From CF-39 sp035651155 (GTDB lineage: Bacteria > Chloroflexota > Limnocylindria > P2-11E), in NCBI GenBank assembly GCA_035651155.1, contig DASRGG010000036.1:105850-169849 (forward strand): a stretch of 64,000 nt of DNA, read 5' to 3'. Shown one piece after another: positions 1-7,438 of the stretch (position 1 is the first letter of the stretch; each line of letters opens with the position of its first letter). Position numbers and translations under genes: made by a program. The notes below the pieces were generated by a model, which saw nothing but the letters and a program-made list of their open reading frames with translations, was not told the origin of the DNA and ran no database searches.

Positions 1-1234
1 CGTCGCGCGGGCTGACCCATTCCTGCTCCGGCGGCCGGAGCACGGGATCGAAGAGGTTGCTCTTCAGTCCGAAAAGGAAGCGCGCCGTCTCCATCCTGAT
101 GTCGCGCGAGCCGAGCGTGCCGGTCACGCGCGTGAGGAGTGGCCGGCCGGTCGCGCTCTTGCTGAGCACCTCGATCTTTGTCGGCGTGCCGACGTCGAGA
201 CCGCGAACGCGCATGTACTCGGCGAGCAGCGGCGCGGTGAATTCGCGGTCCCATTCCCAGCTCGACCGTCCGAATGACGAGTTCTTCGCGACCTCGTCAC
301 TCGGCGACGGCACGCTGCGCAGATACGGCAGCGCGTTCGAGAAGACGTTCTCGGAGTTCTCGGTCACGCCGCCCGCGTTCGCGGAGTACAGCGCCTCGAT
401 CGGCGAGCCACGGTACGTCGCGACGATCCCCGCCGTCCGGTCGACGGCACGGAGCGTCGAGCGAACCTCGTTCCCGATGCCGTCGTATTCCTGGTCGCGC
501 GTGTCGCCCTCCAGGTCGTAGTGCTGGTGCCGGCGGAGATGCGTCGCGAGATACGTGCGCGCGGCGATCGCCTGCGCGGCGAGCGCCTCCGGTTCCCAGG
601 TCGACGGCTCCTCGGACCCGACGACGGACGCGAGGTAGGCGCCCGTCTCGACCGTGTTCACGATGATCGCGCCGCCGCCGTCGTCCACGCTCGTCTCCAG
701 CGTGCCGCGGAAGCCGCGCCCGTTCACCGTGAGCACGCCGTCGCTCGTCGTGAAGGTCACGACCATCACCTTCTCGGCCGAGAGCAGCTGCTGTCCGAGC
801 GCGTCGTCGTTGCTGCGCAGGAGCGAGACCTCGAACGGCGTCGTGACGATGCGCGCCGGCTGCGACCGCGCCTCGAGCTCGGCGTTGCGCGCCTCGCGTA
901 GCTGCTGCCTGCGGCCGAGCCGCTCGTCCGGGGTGAGCGACTCGGGCTTCGGCGGCAGCGCCAGCGCGACGCCCTCGGCGCGCCGCACGTTGGTGCGCAC
1001 GACGAGACGCAGCGGCCCGCGGTAGAGGATCGCGCCATCCGGGCCGGTCGCGGTGACGCTGCCCGTCGACGCGACGACGGTGTAGCTCACACCGTTCGGC
1101 GTGACGTTCACGCGGACCGTGGCCGGCAGGGCTTGGAGCGGCGCGGCGACCGCGACGCCCGGCTCGAGCGAGAGGACGCACGCGACGGCGAGGACCGTGA
1201 CCAGCGCTCGCGCGACGAGCCCTGTCCGTCTCAC
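1..1234 (-). CDS. SpoIID/LytB-domain protein, C-terminus cut by window edge
   Basis: Reading leftward from a GTG that overlaps the hpt stop by 4 nt gives 411 codons without a stop before the window edge. The N-terminus is a signal peptide (two Arg, a hydrophobic run, then AVAAP). From about residue 170 the sequence fits the SpoIID/LytB fold: a TVETGAYLASV segment, AAQAIAARTYL, and later GIVATYRGSPIEALYSANAGG. SpoIID proteins are lytic transglycosylases acting on denuded glycan strands; LytB homologues outside endospore formers are usually secreted cell-wall proteins. An N-terminal region of about 150 residues precedes the domain. No other sporulation gene is in the window, so a cell-envelope role is more likely than sporulation. 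The family call is firm, the activity is inferred. Confidence 0.85.
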   Translation of the reverse strand, partial: MRRTGLVARALVTVLAVACVLSLEPGVAVAAPLQALPATVRVNVTPNGVSYTVVASTGSVTATGPDGAILYRGPLRLVVRTNVRRAEGVALALPPKPESLTPDERLGRRQQLREARNAELEARSQPARIVTTPFEVSLLRSNDDALGQQLLSAEKVMVVTFTTSDGVLTVNGRGFRGTLETSVDDGGGAIIVNTVETGAYLASVVGSEEPSTWEPEALAAQAIAARTYLATHLRRHQHYDLEGDTRDQEYDGIGNEVRSTLRAVDRTAGIVATYRGSPIEALYSANAGGVTENSENVFSNALPYLRSVPSPSDEVAKNSSFGRSSWEWDREFTAPLLAEYMRVRGLDVGTPTKIEVLSKSATGRPLLTRVTGTLGSRDIRMETARFLFGLKSNLFDPVLRPPEQEWVSPRD

Positions 1235-1803
1235 GTCGCGGTCCGATACACCTCCGGCCTGAGCACGCCGATGAACGGAAGATTGCGATACCGCTCGGCG
1301 TAGTCGAGGCCGTATCCCACGACGAACTTGTCGGGGATCTCGAAGCCGCGATAGTCGATCGCGATCGGAACGAGTCGACGCGCGGGCTTGTCGAGCAGCG
1401 TGCAGATCCGCACCGAGGCCGGGTGCTGCGAGCGCAGGTGGTCGACGACGAAGGCGAGGGTGTTGCCGGTGTCGAGGATGTCCTCGACGACGAGCACGTC
1501 GCGGCCCTCGATCGGGTTCGCCAGGTCCTTGAGGATCCGCACCACGCCACTCGACTCCGTGGAGGCGCCGTACGAGGAGACCTCGAGGAAGTCGAGCGCG
1601 AGCGGAAGGTCGACCTGCCGCATGAGGTCCGCGAGGAACGGCAGCGCCCCCTTCAGGATGGACACGAGGACGAGGTCCTTGCCGCGGTAATCCGCGGCGA
1701 TCCGCGCGCCGAGCTCGCGGACCTTCGCCGCGATCGCGGATTCGCTCACGAGGATCTCCGCGATGTCTTCGGCGGGAGCGCCGGTCCGGGCGGTCGTCAC
1801 CAC
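1231..1803 (-). CDS. hpt: Hypoxanthine phosphoribosyltransferase
   Basis: The 190-residue product has the usual length for bacterial HPRT. It transfers phosphoribose from PRPP to hypoxanthine or guanine in purine salvage, in the cytosol. Family marks are SILKGALPFLADL near residue 48, the PRPP-binding loop VLVVEDILDTGNTL near residue 100 (two acidic residues followed by D-T-G-N-T), and the C-terminal FVVGYGLDYAERYRNLP typical of Hpt/TilS-linked enzymes. Two GTG codons stand in tandem at the start, so the exact first residue is uncertain. The stop overlaps the start of the SpoIID-like gene, and the gene lies 18 nt after a cupredoxin gene, so all four minus-strand genes may be co-transcribed. 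Confidence 0.95.
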   Translation of the reverse strand: MVTTARTGAPAEDIAEILVSESAIAAKVRELGARIAADYRGKDLVLVSILKGALPFLADLMRQVDLPLALDFLEVSSYGASTESSGVVRILKDLANPIEGRDVLVVEDILDTGNTLAFVVDHLRSQHPASVRICTLLDKPARRLVPIAIDYRGFEIPDKFVVGYGLDYAERYRNLPFIGVLRPEVYRTAT

Positions 1804-1821
1804 GACGATGCTAGGGCGCGA

Positions 1822-2349
1822 TCAGGGGTGACGCAGGACCCACGCGAATCGCGCGACCGCGACGAGGGCCAGCGCCGCGCTCGCGTAGAGCGCGAGGGCG
1901 CCATCCGTCCCGGTCGGCGCCGGCCGATCCGGACGCGCCTCTTGGAACACGTCGTCGACGATGTGCCCCGCCGGCCGCGGGCTGGCCGGCGCCGCGACCG
2001 GGGTGCCGCGCACGACCACGGTGCCTCGCATGCTCGTGCCGTGGATGCCGCACACGTAGTCGAAGGTGCCCGGACGATCGAACGTGGTCGTCGTCGTCTG
2101 TCCCTGCGCGAGGGTGACCGTGACGAATCCCGGCTGGACGCTCACGGCGCTGTGCGGCGCGCTGTCGAGGTTCGTCCAGCGGATCGTGTCGCCCGGATCG
2201 ACGGTGATCGGGCTCGGACTGAAGACGAAGTTCTGGATCGTGACGTCGACCGTCGCGCCCGCGACCGGCGCGGCGCTCGCGGCGCCACCGGAGCCGACCG
2301 CGGCGAGGAACGCGAGGCCGGCGGCGAAGCGTGCGGCGCGAGCGCTCAC
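1822..2349 (-). CDS. Membrane-anchored cupredoxin (plastocyanin-like)
   Basis: This 175-residue protein has a signal peptide ending near ASAAP, one plastocyanin/amicyanin-like beta sandwich (about residues 30-115) and one C-terminal membrane helix with a short basic tail. All four type-1 copper ligands are visible: His in SAPHSA, then Cys, His and Met in YVCGIHGTSM. The domain should face outside and shuttle electrons or buffer copper; the redox partner is not in the window. It is the second of two adjacent cupredoxin genes, 22 nt after the other. The GTG start fits the signal peptide. Confidence 0.88.
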   Translation of the reverse strand: MSARAARFAAGLAFLAAVGSGGAASAAPVAGATVDVTIQNFVFSPSPITVDPGDTIRWTNLDSAPHSAVSVQPGFVTVTLAQGQTTTTTFDRPGTFDYVCGIHGTSMRGTVVVRGTPVAAPASPRPAGHIVDDVFQEARPDRPAPTGTDGALALYASAALALVAVARFAWVLRHP

Positions 2350-2371
2350 GCGCCAACGATAGGCAGGAGCC

Positions 2372-3070
2372 CTAGCGGCGGAGCAGGACGAGCGCGGCGC
2401 CGGCGAGCCCCACGACGAGGACCGCCGCGGCGGCGACGAGGATCGGCGCGGGCGGGCCGCCGTCGCTCGCGGCGGCGGTGCGCGGCGCCGGCGCCGGTGC
2501 GCTCGGGAGCGCCGCCGCGGCGGTGCTCGCCGAGGGCGTGGCCGACGGCGTCGCCGCGGCCGCCGAGGACGGCGACGGCGCGGCGGTCGCGGTCGCGGTG
2601 GGCGCGAGGCTGGGCGTCGCGGTCGCCCCGATCGCCGGTTGCGGTGTCGCGACCGGCGCCGACGCGGCCGGCGGCGGCGTCGCTGTCGGGATCGGGGCCG
2701 GCGTCCGCACGGGGGTCGGGACCGGCGTGGGGACGGGCGTCGCGGCGCCCCGCACGACGACCGTGCCGGTCATCGACGGGTGGATCTCGCAGCGATAGGC
2801 GAAGGTGCCGGCGCCCACGAACGTGAACGTGAAGGACCGGCCCGGATTCAGGGTGCCGCTGTTCCACACGCCCGCGGTCGACGAAGCGGTGTGCGCGATG
2901 CTGTCGGCATTGGTCCACGTCAGCGTGTCACCGGCGTTCAGCGTGATCGTCGCGGGCGCGAACGCGGAGTCCTGGATCGAGACGCTGCGCGCGGCACCCT
3001 CGGGCGCGGCTGCGACGGAGGACGCGCCGAGGACGAGCAGGAGGAGCGCGCCCGCGCACAGCCGAAGCAC
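2372..3070 (-). CDS. Cupredoxin with Pro/Thr/Ala-rich stalk and C-terminal anchor
   Basis: From a GTG that places a signal peptide directly at the N-terminus, 232 residues are encoded. Residues about 30-115 are a plastocyanin-like domain with complete type-1 copper ligands (His in SIAHTA; Cys, His, Met in YRCEIHPSMTG). A low-complexity stalk of about 90 residues follows, rich in Pro, Thr, Ala and Ser with PTPVPTPV-like repeats, and then one membrane helix ending in LLRR. This looks like a copper domain held away from the membrane through a thick envelope. Only 31 nt separate its start from divergent rsmG. No upstream in-frame start is better; a longer open frame overlaps rsmG antisense and is unlikely. 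Confidence 0.82.
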   Translation of the reverse strand: MLRLCAGALLLLVLGASSVAAAPEGAARSVSIQDSAFAPATITLNAGDTLTWTNADSIAHTASSTAGVWNSGTLNPGRSFTFTFVGAGTFAYRCEIHPSMTGTVVVRGAATPVPTPVPTPVRTPAPIPTATPPPAASAPVATPQPAIGATATPSLAPTATATAAPSPSSAAAATPSATPSASTAAAALPSAPAPAPRTAAASDGGPPAPILVAAAAVLVVGLAGAALVLLRR

Positions 3071-3088
3071 TCGCGTCGCTGGCGCGGA

Positions 3089-3094
3089 TACGAT
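3089..3094 (+). promoter_or_regulatory. Putative -10 box of rsmG (leaderless type)
   Basis: TACGAT ends 7 nt before the rsmG ATG and no Shine-Dalgarno lies between, so transcription could begin at the start codon. No clear -35 is seen. Confidence 0.35.
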
Positions 3095-3101
3095 ACGAAC
3101 G

Positions 3102-3830
3102 ATGCGCGTGGCATCGCCACCGTTCGCGGCGCTCGCGCTCGAGGCCGCGCGGTTCGGACTCGATGTCTCGACCGAGCAGGTCGCGGTATGCGAGCGGTTC
3201 GCAGCGGCACTCATCGAACGCAATACGTCCGTGAACCTCACGGCGATCACCGATCCGGTCGACATCGCGCACAAGCACTTCCTCGATTCGTGGACGGCGT
3301 TCGCGGCGCGCCGCTGGACCGGCACCGAGCGCGTGGTGGACGTCGGGAGCGGCGCCGGCTTCCCGGGCCTCGCGCTCCGCATCGCGCGTCCGGGCCTGCG
3401 CGTGACGCTCGTGGAGTCGGTGGGCAAGAAGGCGCGCTTCCTCGCGGAGATGGCGACGCTCCTCGGCCTACACGACGTCGAGGTGCGCAACGAGCGCGCC
3501 GAGGCGCTCGCGCACACACGCAGGGACCGGTACGACGTGGCGACCGCCCGCGCCGTCGGCACGCTCGGTCAATCGATCGAGTACCTGCTTCCCTTCGTCC
3601 CCATCGGGGGAGACGCGATCGTATGGAAGGGACGGCTCGAGCAGGAGCTCCCGGGCGCGCGCAAGGCGGCGACCGTGCTCGGCGGCGACATCGTGGCGAT
3701 CGTTCCGACGACCGAGATCGGCGTGGGCGACGTCCTGCCGGGACGCAATCTCGTCGTCGTTCGCAAGGTGCGCCCGACGCCCACTCGCTACCCGCGCACC
3801 GCGGCGGAGGCGCGTCGCCGACCGTGGTGA
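3102..3830 (+). CDS. rsmG: 16S rRNA (guanine527-N7)-methyltransferase RsmG
   Basis: The 242-residue product matches RsmG/GidB, which methylates N7 of G527 in 16S rRNA using S-adenosylmethionine. Seen are NTSVNLTAITDP, the HFLDSW segment, the SAM-binding loop VDVGSGAGFPGLALRIARP and the catalytic-region pattern ATARAVGTL. Length is normal. The ATG chosen lies just before the conserved region; the open frame extends upstream but only antisense to the cupredoxin gene. It is first of a three-gene overlapping run with the HisA-like and metallophosphoesterase genes. Its usual neighbours mnmG, parA and parB are absent. Confidence 0.95.
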   Translation: MRVASPPFAALALEAARFGLDVSTEQVAVCERFAAALIERNTSVNLTAITDPVDIAHKHFLDSWTAFAARRWTGTERVVDVGSGAGFPGLALRIARPGLRVTLVESVGKKARFLAEMATLLGLHDVEVRNERAEALAHTRRDRYDVATARAVGTLGQSIEYLLPFVPIGGDAIVWKGRLEQELPGARKAATVLGGDIVAIVPTTEIGVGDVLPGRNLVVVRKVRPTPTRYPRTAAEARRRPW

Positions 3831-4570
3831 TCGTGCCGTCGATCGACGTGCGCGCCGGCCGGATCGCCCATCGCGGCGATACGCTCGCTTCGCCCGCGAC
3901 ACGGGGGCTCCTGCCCCCGGGCGCGGACGAGGATCCGCGCGATCTCGCCGCTCGTTACCTCGCCGAGGGCGCGGAGGAGCTCCACCTCGTCGACCTCGAC
4001 GCCGCCGAGCGTGGCGAGCACGCGAACTTCGCGATCCTCGCGGAGATCGCCCGCGCGTCGCGCGCTCCCTGCCGGCTCGCCGGCGGCGTGGCGTCGCTCG
4101 AGCGCGCGCGCATGGCGCGCGAGGCGGGCTTCGCGGGCGTGCTCTTCTCGAGCGCGGTCTTCGGCGACGAGCAGCTGCTGCGGCGCTGCGCGCGCGAGCC
4201 GGGGGCGATCGTCGAGATCGAGGCGCGCGACGGCTCGCTCGCGCCGCGCGGTGGGCCATCCGAGCTCGTGCTCTTCGCGGCGGGGATGGACGCCGTCACG
4301 GCGGCGACGACCGCTTCGCTGCGAGGGATCCGCGACCTGTACGTCATCGATCTCTCGAGGGACGGCCGCCTCGGTGGGCCGCCGCTCGTGCTGCTCGAGC
4401 AGCTTCGCCGCGCGACCGGCGCGGGCGTGCGCTTCCACACCGGTGGCGGCGTGCGCGATCTCGGCGACATTCGCGCGCTCGCGGAGTGGGGGGTCGCGTC
4501 TGTGGTCGTGGGCCGCGCGTTCCTCGAACACCGCTTCACCGTCTCGGACGCGAAGGCCGCGTGCGCGTAG
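3824..4570 (+). CDS. HisA/HisF-family (beta-alpha)8 barrel protein, orphan
   Basis: This 248-residue protein starts at a GTG overlapping the rsmG stop and aligns end to end with HisA (ProFAR isomerase). The catalytic aspartate pair is present: SIDVRAG near residue 7 and IDLSRDG in the middle. The second phosphate-binding site is intact (HTGGGVRD, then VVVGRAFLE). The N-terminal half is atypical: the usual GGG-I-R becomes LAGGVAS and the usual G-T-A after strand 4 becomes FSSAVF, so the first phosphate site looks altered. No histidine gene is nearby. It may be a divergent HisA or a paralogue with another substrate; the sequence alone does not decide. Confidence 0.75.
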   Translation: MVIVPSIDVRAGRIAHRGDTLASPATRGLLPPGADEDPRDLAARYLAEGAEELHLVDLDAAERGEHANFAILAEIARASRAPCRLAGGVASLERARMAREAGFAGVLFSSAVFGDEQLLRRCAREPGAIVEIEARDGSLAPRGGPSELVLFAAGMDAVTAATTASLRGIRDLYVIDLSRDGRLGGPPLVLLEQLRRATGAGVRFHTGGGVRDLGDIRALAEWGVASVVVGRAFLEHRFTVSDAKAACA

Positions 4571-5280
4571 CGCTCCTCTCCGACGTGCACGCGAATCTCG
4601 TCGCGCTCGAAGCCGTGCTCGCCGCGGTCGGTCCGGCGGACGCGCTCTGGGTCACCGGCGACACGGTCGGCTACGGGCCCGATCCATCGGAGGTCCTCGC
4701 CCTGCTCCGCGAGCGCGGCGCGGTCATGGTGCAGGGCAATCACGACCGCGGCGTCGCCACCGGCGAGGGTCTGGAGCTCTTCCACGAGCGCGCCGCGGTC
4801 GCGGCGCGCATGCACGCCGAGTGGCTGAGCGCGGAAGAGCGCGACCTTCTCGCGTCGCTGCCGCAGGTCACGAGCCTCGAGCGGTTCACGCTCTGCCACG
4901 GCAGCCTGCGCGACCCGCTCTGGGAATACGTGATGGACACCGCGACCGCCGCCGCCACGATCGAGCGATCGCGGACGCCGTTCGCGTGCTGCGGGCACAC
5001 GCACGTGCCGGCGCTCTTCGTGCGCGACGGCGAGCGCACGCGCGCGCTGCGGCCGGTTGTCGAGACGGCGTACCCGCTCGATCCACGGTGCCTGCTCAAT
5101 CCCGGCAGCGTGGGACAGCCGCGGGACGGCGACCCGCGCGCGGCGTACGCGGTCCTCGACACCGACGCGGGGACGGCGGCCTTCTATCGTGCCTCGTACC
5201 GGATCCGTGAGACGCAACGTCGCATCCGCGCGCGCGGCCTTCCCGAGATGTTCGCGGAGCGTCTCGCCTTCGGCGTGTAG
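4561..5280 (+). CDS. Metallophosphoesterase (YfcE/MJ0936-like)
   Basis: The 239-residue product carries the full calcineurin-type metal set: SDVHAN at the N-terminus, TGDTVGYGPDP, GNHD, a later CHGS histidine and CGHTHVPALF. This layout fits small cytosolic phosphodiesterases or diadenosine polyphosphate hydrolases with a dinuclear metal centre; the physiological substrate cannot be read from sequence. The GTG start overlaps the end of the HisA-like gene by 10 nt, making translational coupling likely. The C-terminal 40 residues are Arg-rich and helical. Confidence 0.88.
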   Translation: MRVALLSDVHANLVALEAVLAAVGPADALWVTGDTVGYGPDPSEVLALLRERGAVMVQGNHDRGVATGEGLELFHERAAVAARMHAEWLSAEERDLLASLPQVTSLERFTLCHGSLRDPLWEYVMDTATAAATIERSRTPFACCGHTHVPALFVRDGERTRALRPVVETAYPLDPRCLLNPGSVGQPRDGDPRAAYAVLDTDAGTAAFYRASYRIRETQRRIRARGLPEMFAERLAFGV

Positions 5281-5361
5281 CCCTTCGCTCTGACGTGGGT
5301 CCGCGACTTCGCGGTCCGCGTCGTCTCACCTAAACAAGACCTCAACGCGCGCAGGCGTACC

Positions 5362-5367
5362 TAGACT
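5362..5367 (+). promoter_or_regulatory. Putative -10 box of first kimA-like gene
   Basis: TAGACT ends 7 nt before the TTG start and no Shine-Dalgarno is present, which fits a leaderless mRNA. The 94-nt gap upstream also has a small CCGCG/CGCGG hairpin that may end the preceding operon. Confidence 0.4.
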
Positions 5368-5374
5368 CGACAGG

Positions 5375-7438
5375 TTGAGCGACGCCTCCGGGCCACCGCA
5401 TCCCGATACCGACCCAGCGCGCCGTGGTCTCGAACGGCGCGAAGAGATCCGGGGCGAGCGCCCCGGCGACCGCCGCGTCCGGATCGTCCGGCCCAAGGAA
5501 TTCCGGCGTACCCCCGGCGGCTTCGTCGCGACCGACGACGCCCTGACGCCGCGGGGCGACGTCGGGCGCGCGTGGACGAGTGTTCGCCGCGTCCTGCTCG
5601 GCCGCCGCCTCGCCACGGCGGAAGAGGGAGCCGAGCGTGTCCCGAAGAAGATCGGCCTTCCGATCATGGCGTCCGACAACATCTCGTCCTCCGCCTACGC
5701 CACCGAGGAAACGATGCGCGTGCTCGCGCTCGCGGGCGCGTCGGCCCTCGCGCTGACGATGCCGATCGCGATCGCGATCGCCGTCATCCTCGCGATCGTC
5801 GTCCTCTCGTACCTTCAGGTCATCCGCGCGTACCCGAGCGGCGGCGGCAGCTACGTCGTGGCGAGCGAGAACCTGGGCGTCCTGCCGGGTCTGGTCGCGG
5901 CGAGCGCGTTGCTCATCGACTACGTGCTGACCGTCGCGGTCTCCGTCGCGGCCGGCGTCGCCGCCGTCACGAGCGCCGCGCCCGGTCTGTACCCGGACCG
6001 CGTCCTGATCGGCATCGTGCTCGTCGCGCTGCTCACGATCGGCAACCTGCGTGGCGCGCGTGAGGCCGGCGTCATCTTCGCGGCGCCGACCTACGTGTAC
6101 GTCGCGTCGCTCTACGGCCTCATCGCGTTCGGTCTGTACCGCATGGCGATCGGCGACACGCCGCAGGCGGTCGCGCCGCCGGTACCGTTCCCGTCCGACG
6201 TGGCTCCGCTCGGCCTCTTCCTCGTGCTGCGCGCGTTCGCGTCGGGCTCGAGCGGCCTGACCGGCACGGAGGCGGTGGCGAACGGCGTCCAGGCATTCCG
6301 GAAGCCCGAGGCGCGCAACGCGAGCATCGTCCTTCTGATCATGGCGACGATGTTCGGCACCCTCTTCCTCGGGATCTCGTGGCTCGCGACGACGATCGGC
6401 ATCCAGCCGGATTACAGCGAGGCGGAGACGGTGGTGAGCATGCTCGCGCGGTCCATCGTCGGCGACGGCCCGTACTACCTGCTCGTCCAGCTCTCGACGA
6501 CGGTGATCCTCACGCTCGCCGCGAACACGGCCTTCGCCGGGTTCCCGCGGCTCGCGTCGATCATGGCGAACGATCGATTCATGCCGCGGCAGTTCGCCCA
6601 ACGCGGCGATCGGCTGGCGTTCAGCACCGGGATCCTCGCGCTCGCCCTCCTCGCGTCGCTCCTGATCGTCCACTTCGAGTCGAGCGTCACGGCGCTGATT
6701 CCGCTGTACACCGTCGGCGTCTTCATCGCGTTCACGCTCTCGCAGTCCGGGATGGTGCGGAAGTGGATGCGCGAGCGCAGCCGGGGCTGGGCACTCAGCG
6801 CGACCATCAACTCGGTCGGCGCGTTCGCGACGGCGATCGTCGCGGTCGTCGTCTCGATCGCGAAGTTCACGGAGGGTGCGTGGCTCATCGCGGTCGTGCT
6901 GCCGCTGCTCGTGCTGATGCTCTACGGGATCCGAATGCACTACCGCTCGGTCGAGGACCGCCTCCTCGTCGCCTCCACCGCGCCCATCCGCGTACGGCCG
7001 ACGATCCCGAAGATCATCGTCCCGATCAGCCGCATCGACCGCGCCGCGATACGCGCGCTCTCCATCGCCCGCGGTCTGGGTGGCGACGTGTACGCCGTCC
7101 ACATCTCGTTCGACGCGGAGGGCGCGCGGAACTTCAAGACGCGCTGGGAGCAGGTCGTCGGGCCCGGGATCGTGGTCGATACGATCATCTCGCCGTACCG
7201 TGCCCTCATGCCGCCGCTTCTGCGCTATATCGACGCTGTTGACCGCGGCGACCCCGGAAGGCCCATCATCGTGGTGTTGGCCGAGTTCGTACCCAGGCAT
7301 TGGTGGGAGGCGCTCCTGCACAATCAGACCGCTTTGCTCCTGAAGCTGCGGCTGTTCGTGCGGCGCAACACGTCCGTGCTCGACGTTCCCTACCACCTGG
7401 ACGAGGCCGACACCGACGATGACGGACGACCGGAGTAA
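5375..7438 (+). CDS. KimA-like APC-superfamily potassium permease, copy 1
   Basis: This 687-residue protein has an 85-residue charged cytosolic N-terminus, about 12 membrane helices (residues 95-520) and a cytosolic C-terminal domain of about 160 residues. The first helix region MASDNISSSAYATEE, the GGGSYVVA motif and the SGLTGTEAVANGVQAF segment are typical of YdaO/KimA proteins, known as high-affinity proton-coupled K+ importers in Bacillus subtilis and controlled by c-di-AMP. The TTG start follows a -10-like box with no ribosome site. It overlaps the next, homologous gene by 20 nt. A role in K+ uptake is strongly supported by the TrkA proteins downstream; regulation by c-di-AMP is inference. 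Confidence 0.85.
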   Translation: MSDASGPPHPDTDPARRGLERREEIRGERPGDRRVRIVRPKEFRRTPGGFVATDDALTPRGDVGRAWTSVRRVLLGRRLATAEEGAERVPKKIGLPIMASDNISSSAYATEETMRVLALAGASALALTMPIAIAIAVILAIVVLSYLQVIRAYPSGGGSYVVASENLGVLPGLVAASALLIDYVLTVAVSVAAGVAAVTSAAPGLYPDRVLIGIVLVALLTIGNLRGAREAGVIFAAPTYVYVASLYGLIAFGLYRMAIGDTPQAVAPPVPFPSDVAPLGLFLVLRAFASGSSGLTGTEAVANGVQAFRKPEARNASIVLLIMATMFGTLFLGISWLATTIGIQPDYSEAETVVSMLARSIVGDGPYYLLVQLSTTVILTLAANTAFAGFPRLASIMANDRFMPRQFAQRGDRLAFSTGILALALLASLLIVHFESSVTALIPLYTVGVFIAFTLSQSGMVRKWMRERSRGWALSATINSVGAFATAIVAVVVSIAKFTEGAWLIAVVLPLLVLMLYGIRMHYRSVEDRLLVASTAPIRVRPTIPKIIVPISRIDRAAIRALSIARGLGGDVYAVHISFDAEGARNFKTRWEQVVGPGIVVDTIISPYRALMPPLLRYIDAVDRGDPGRPIIVVLAEFVPRHWWEALLHNQTALLLKLRLFVRRNTSVLDVPYHLDEADTDDDGRPE

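Noticed and set aside
2690..2760. Tandem DNA repeat or minisatellite in the second cupredoxin gene
   Set aside because: It encodes the Pro-Thr stalk in frame and is imperfect; ordinary low-complexity linker.
5281..5374. c-di-AMP (ydaO-type) riboswitch before the first KimA-like gene
   Set aside because: KimA genes often have one, but the gap is only 94 nt, lacks the core GGGGACC and GCCCGAAUCCG words, and holds only a small hairpin and a -10 box.
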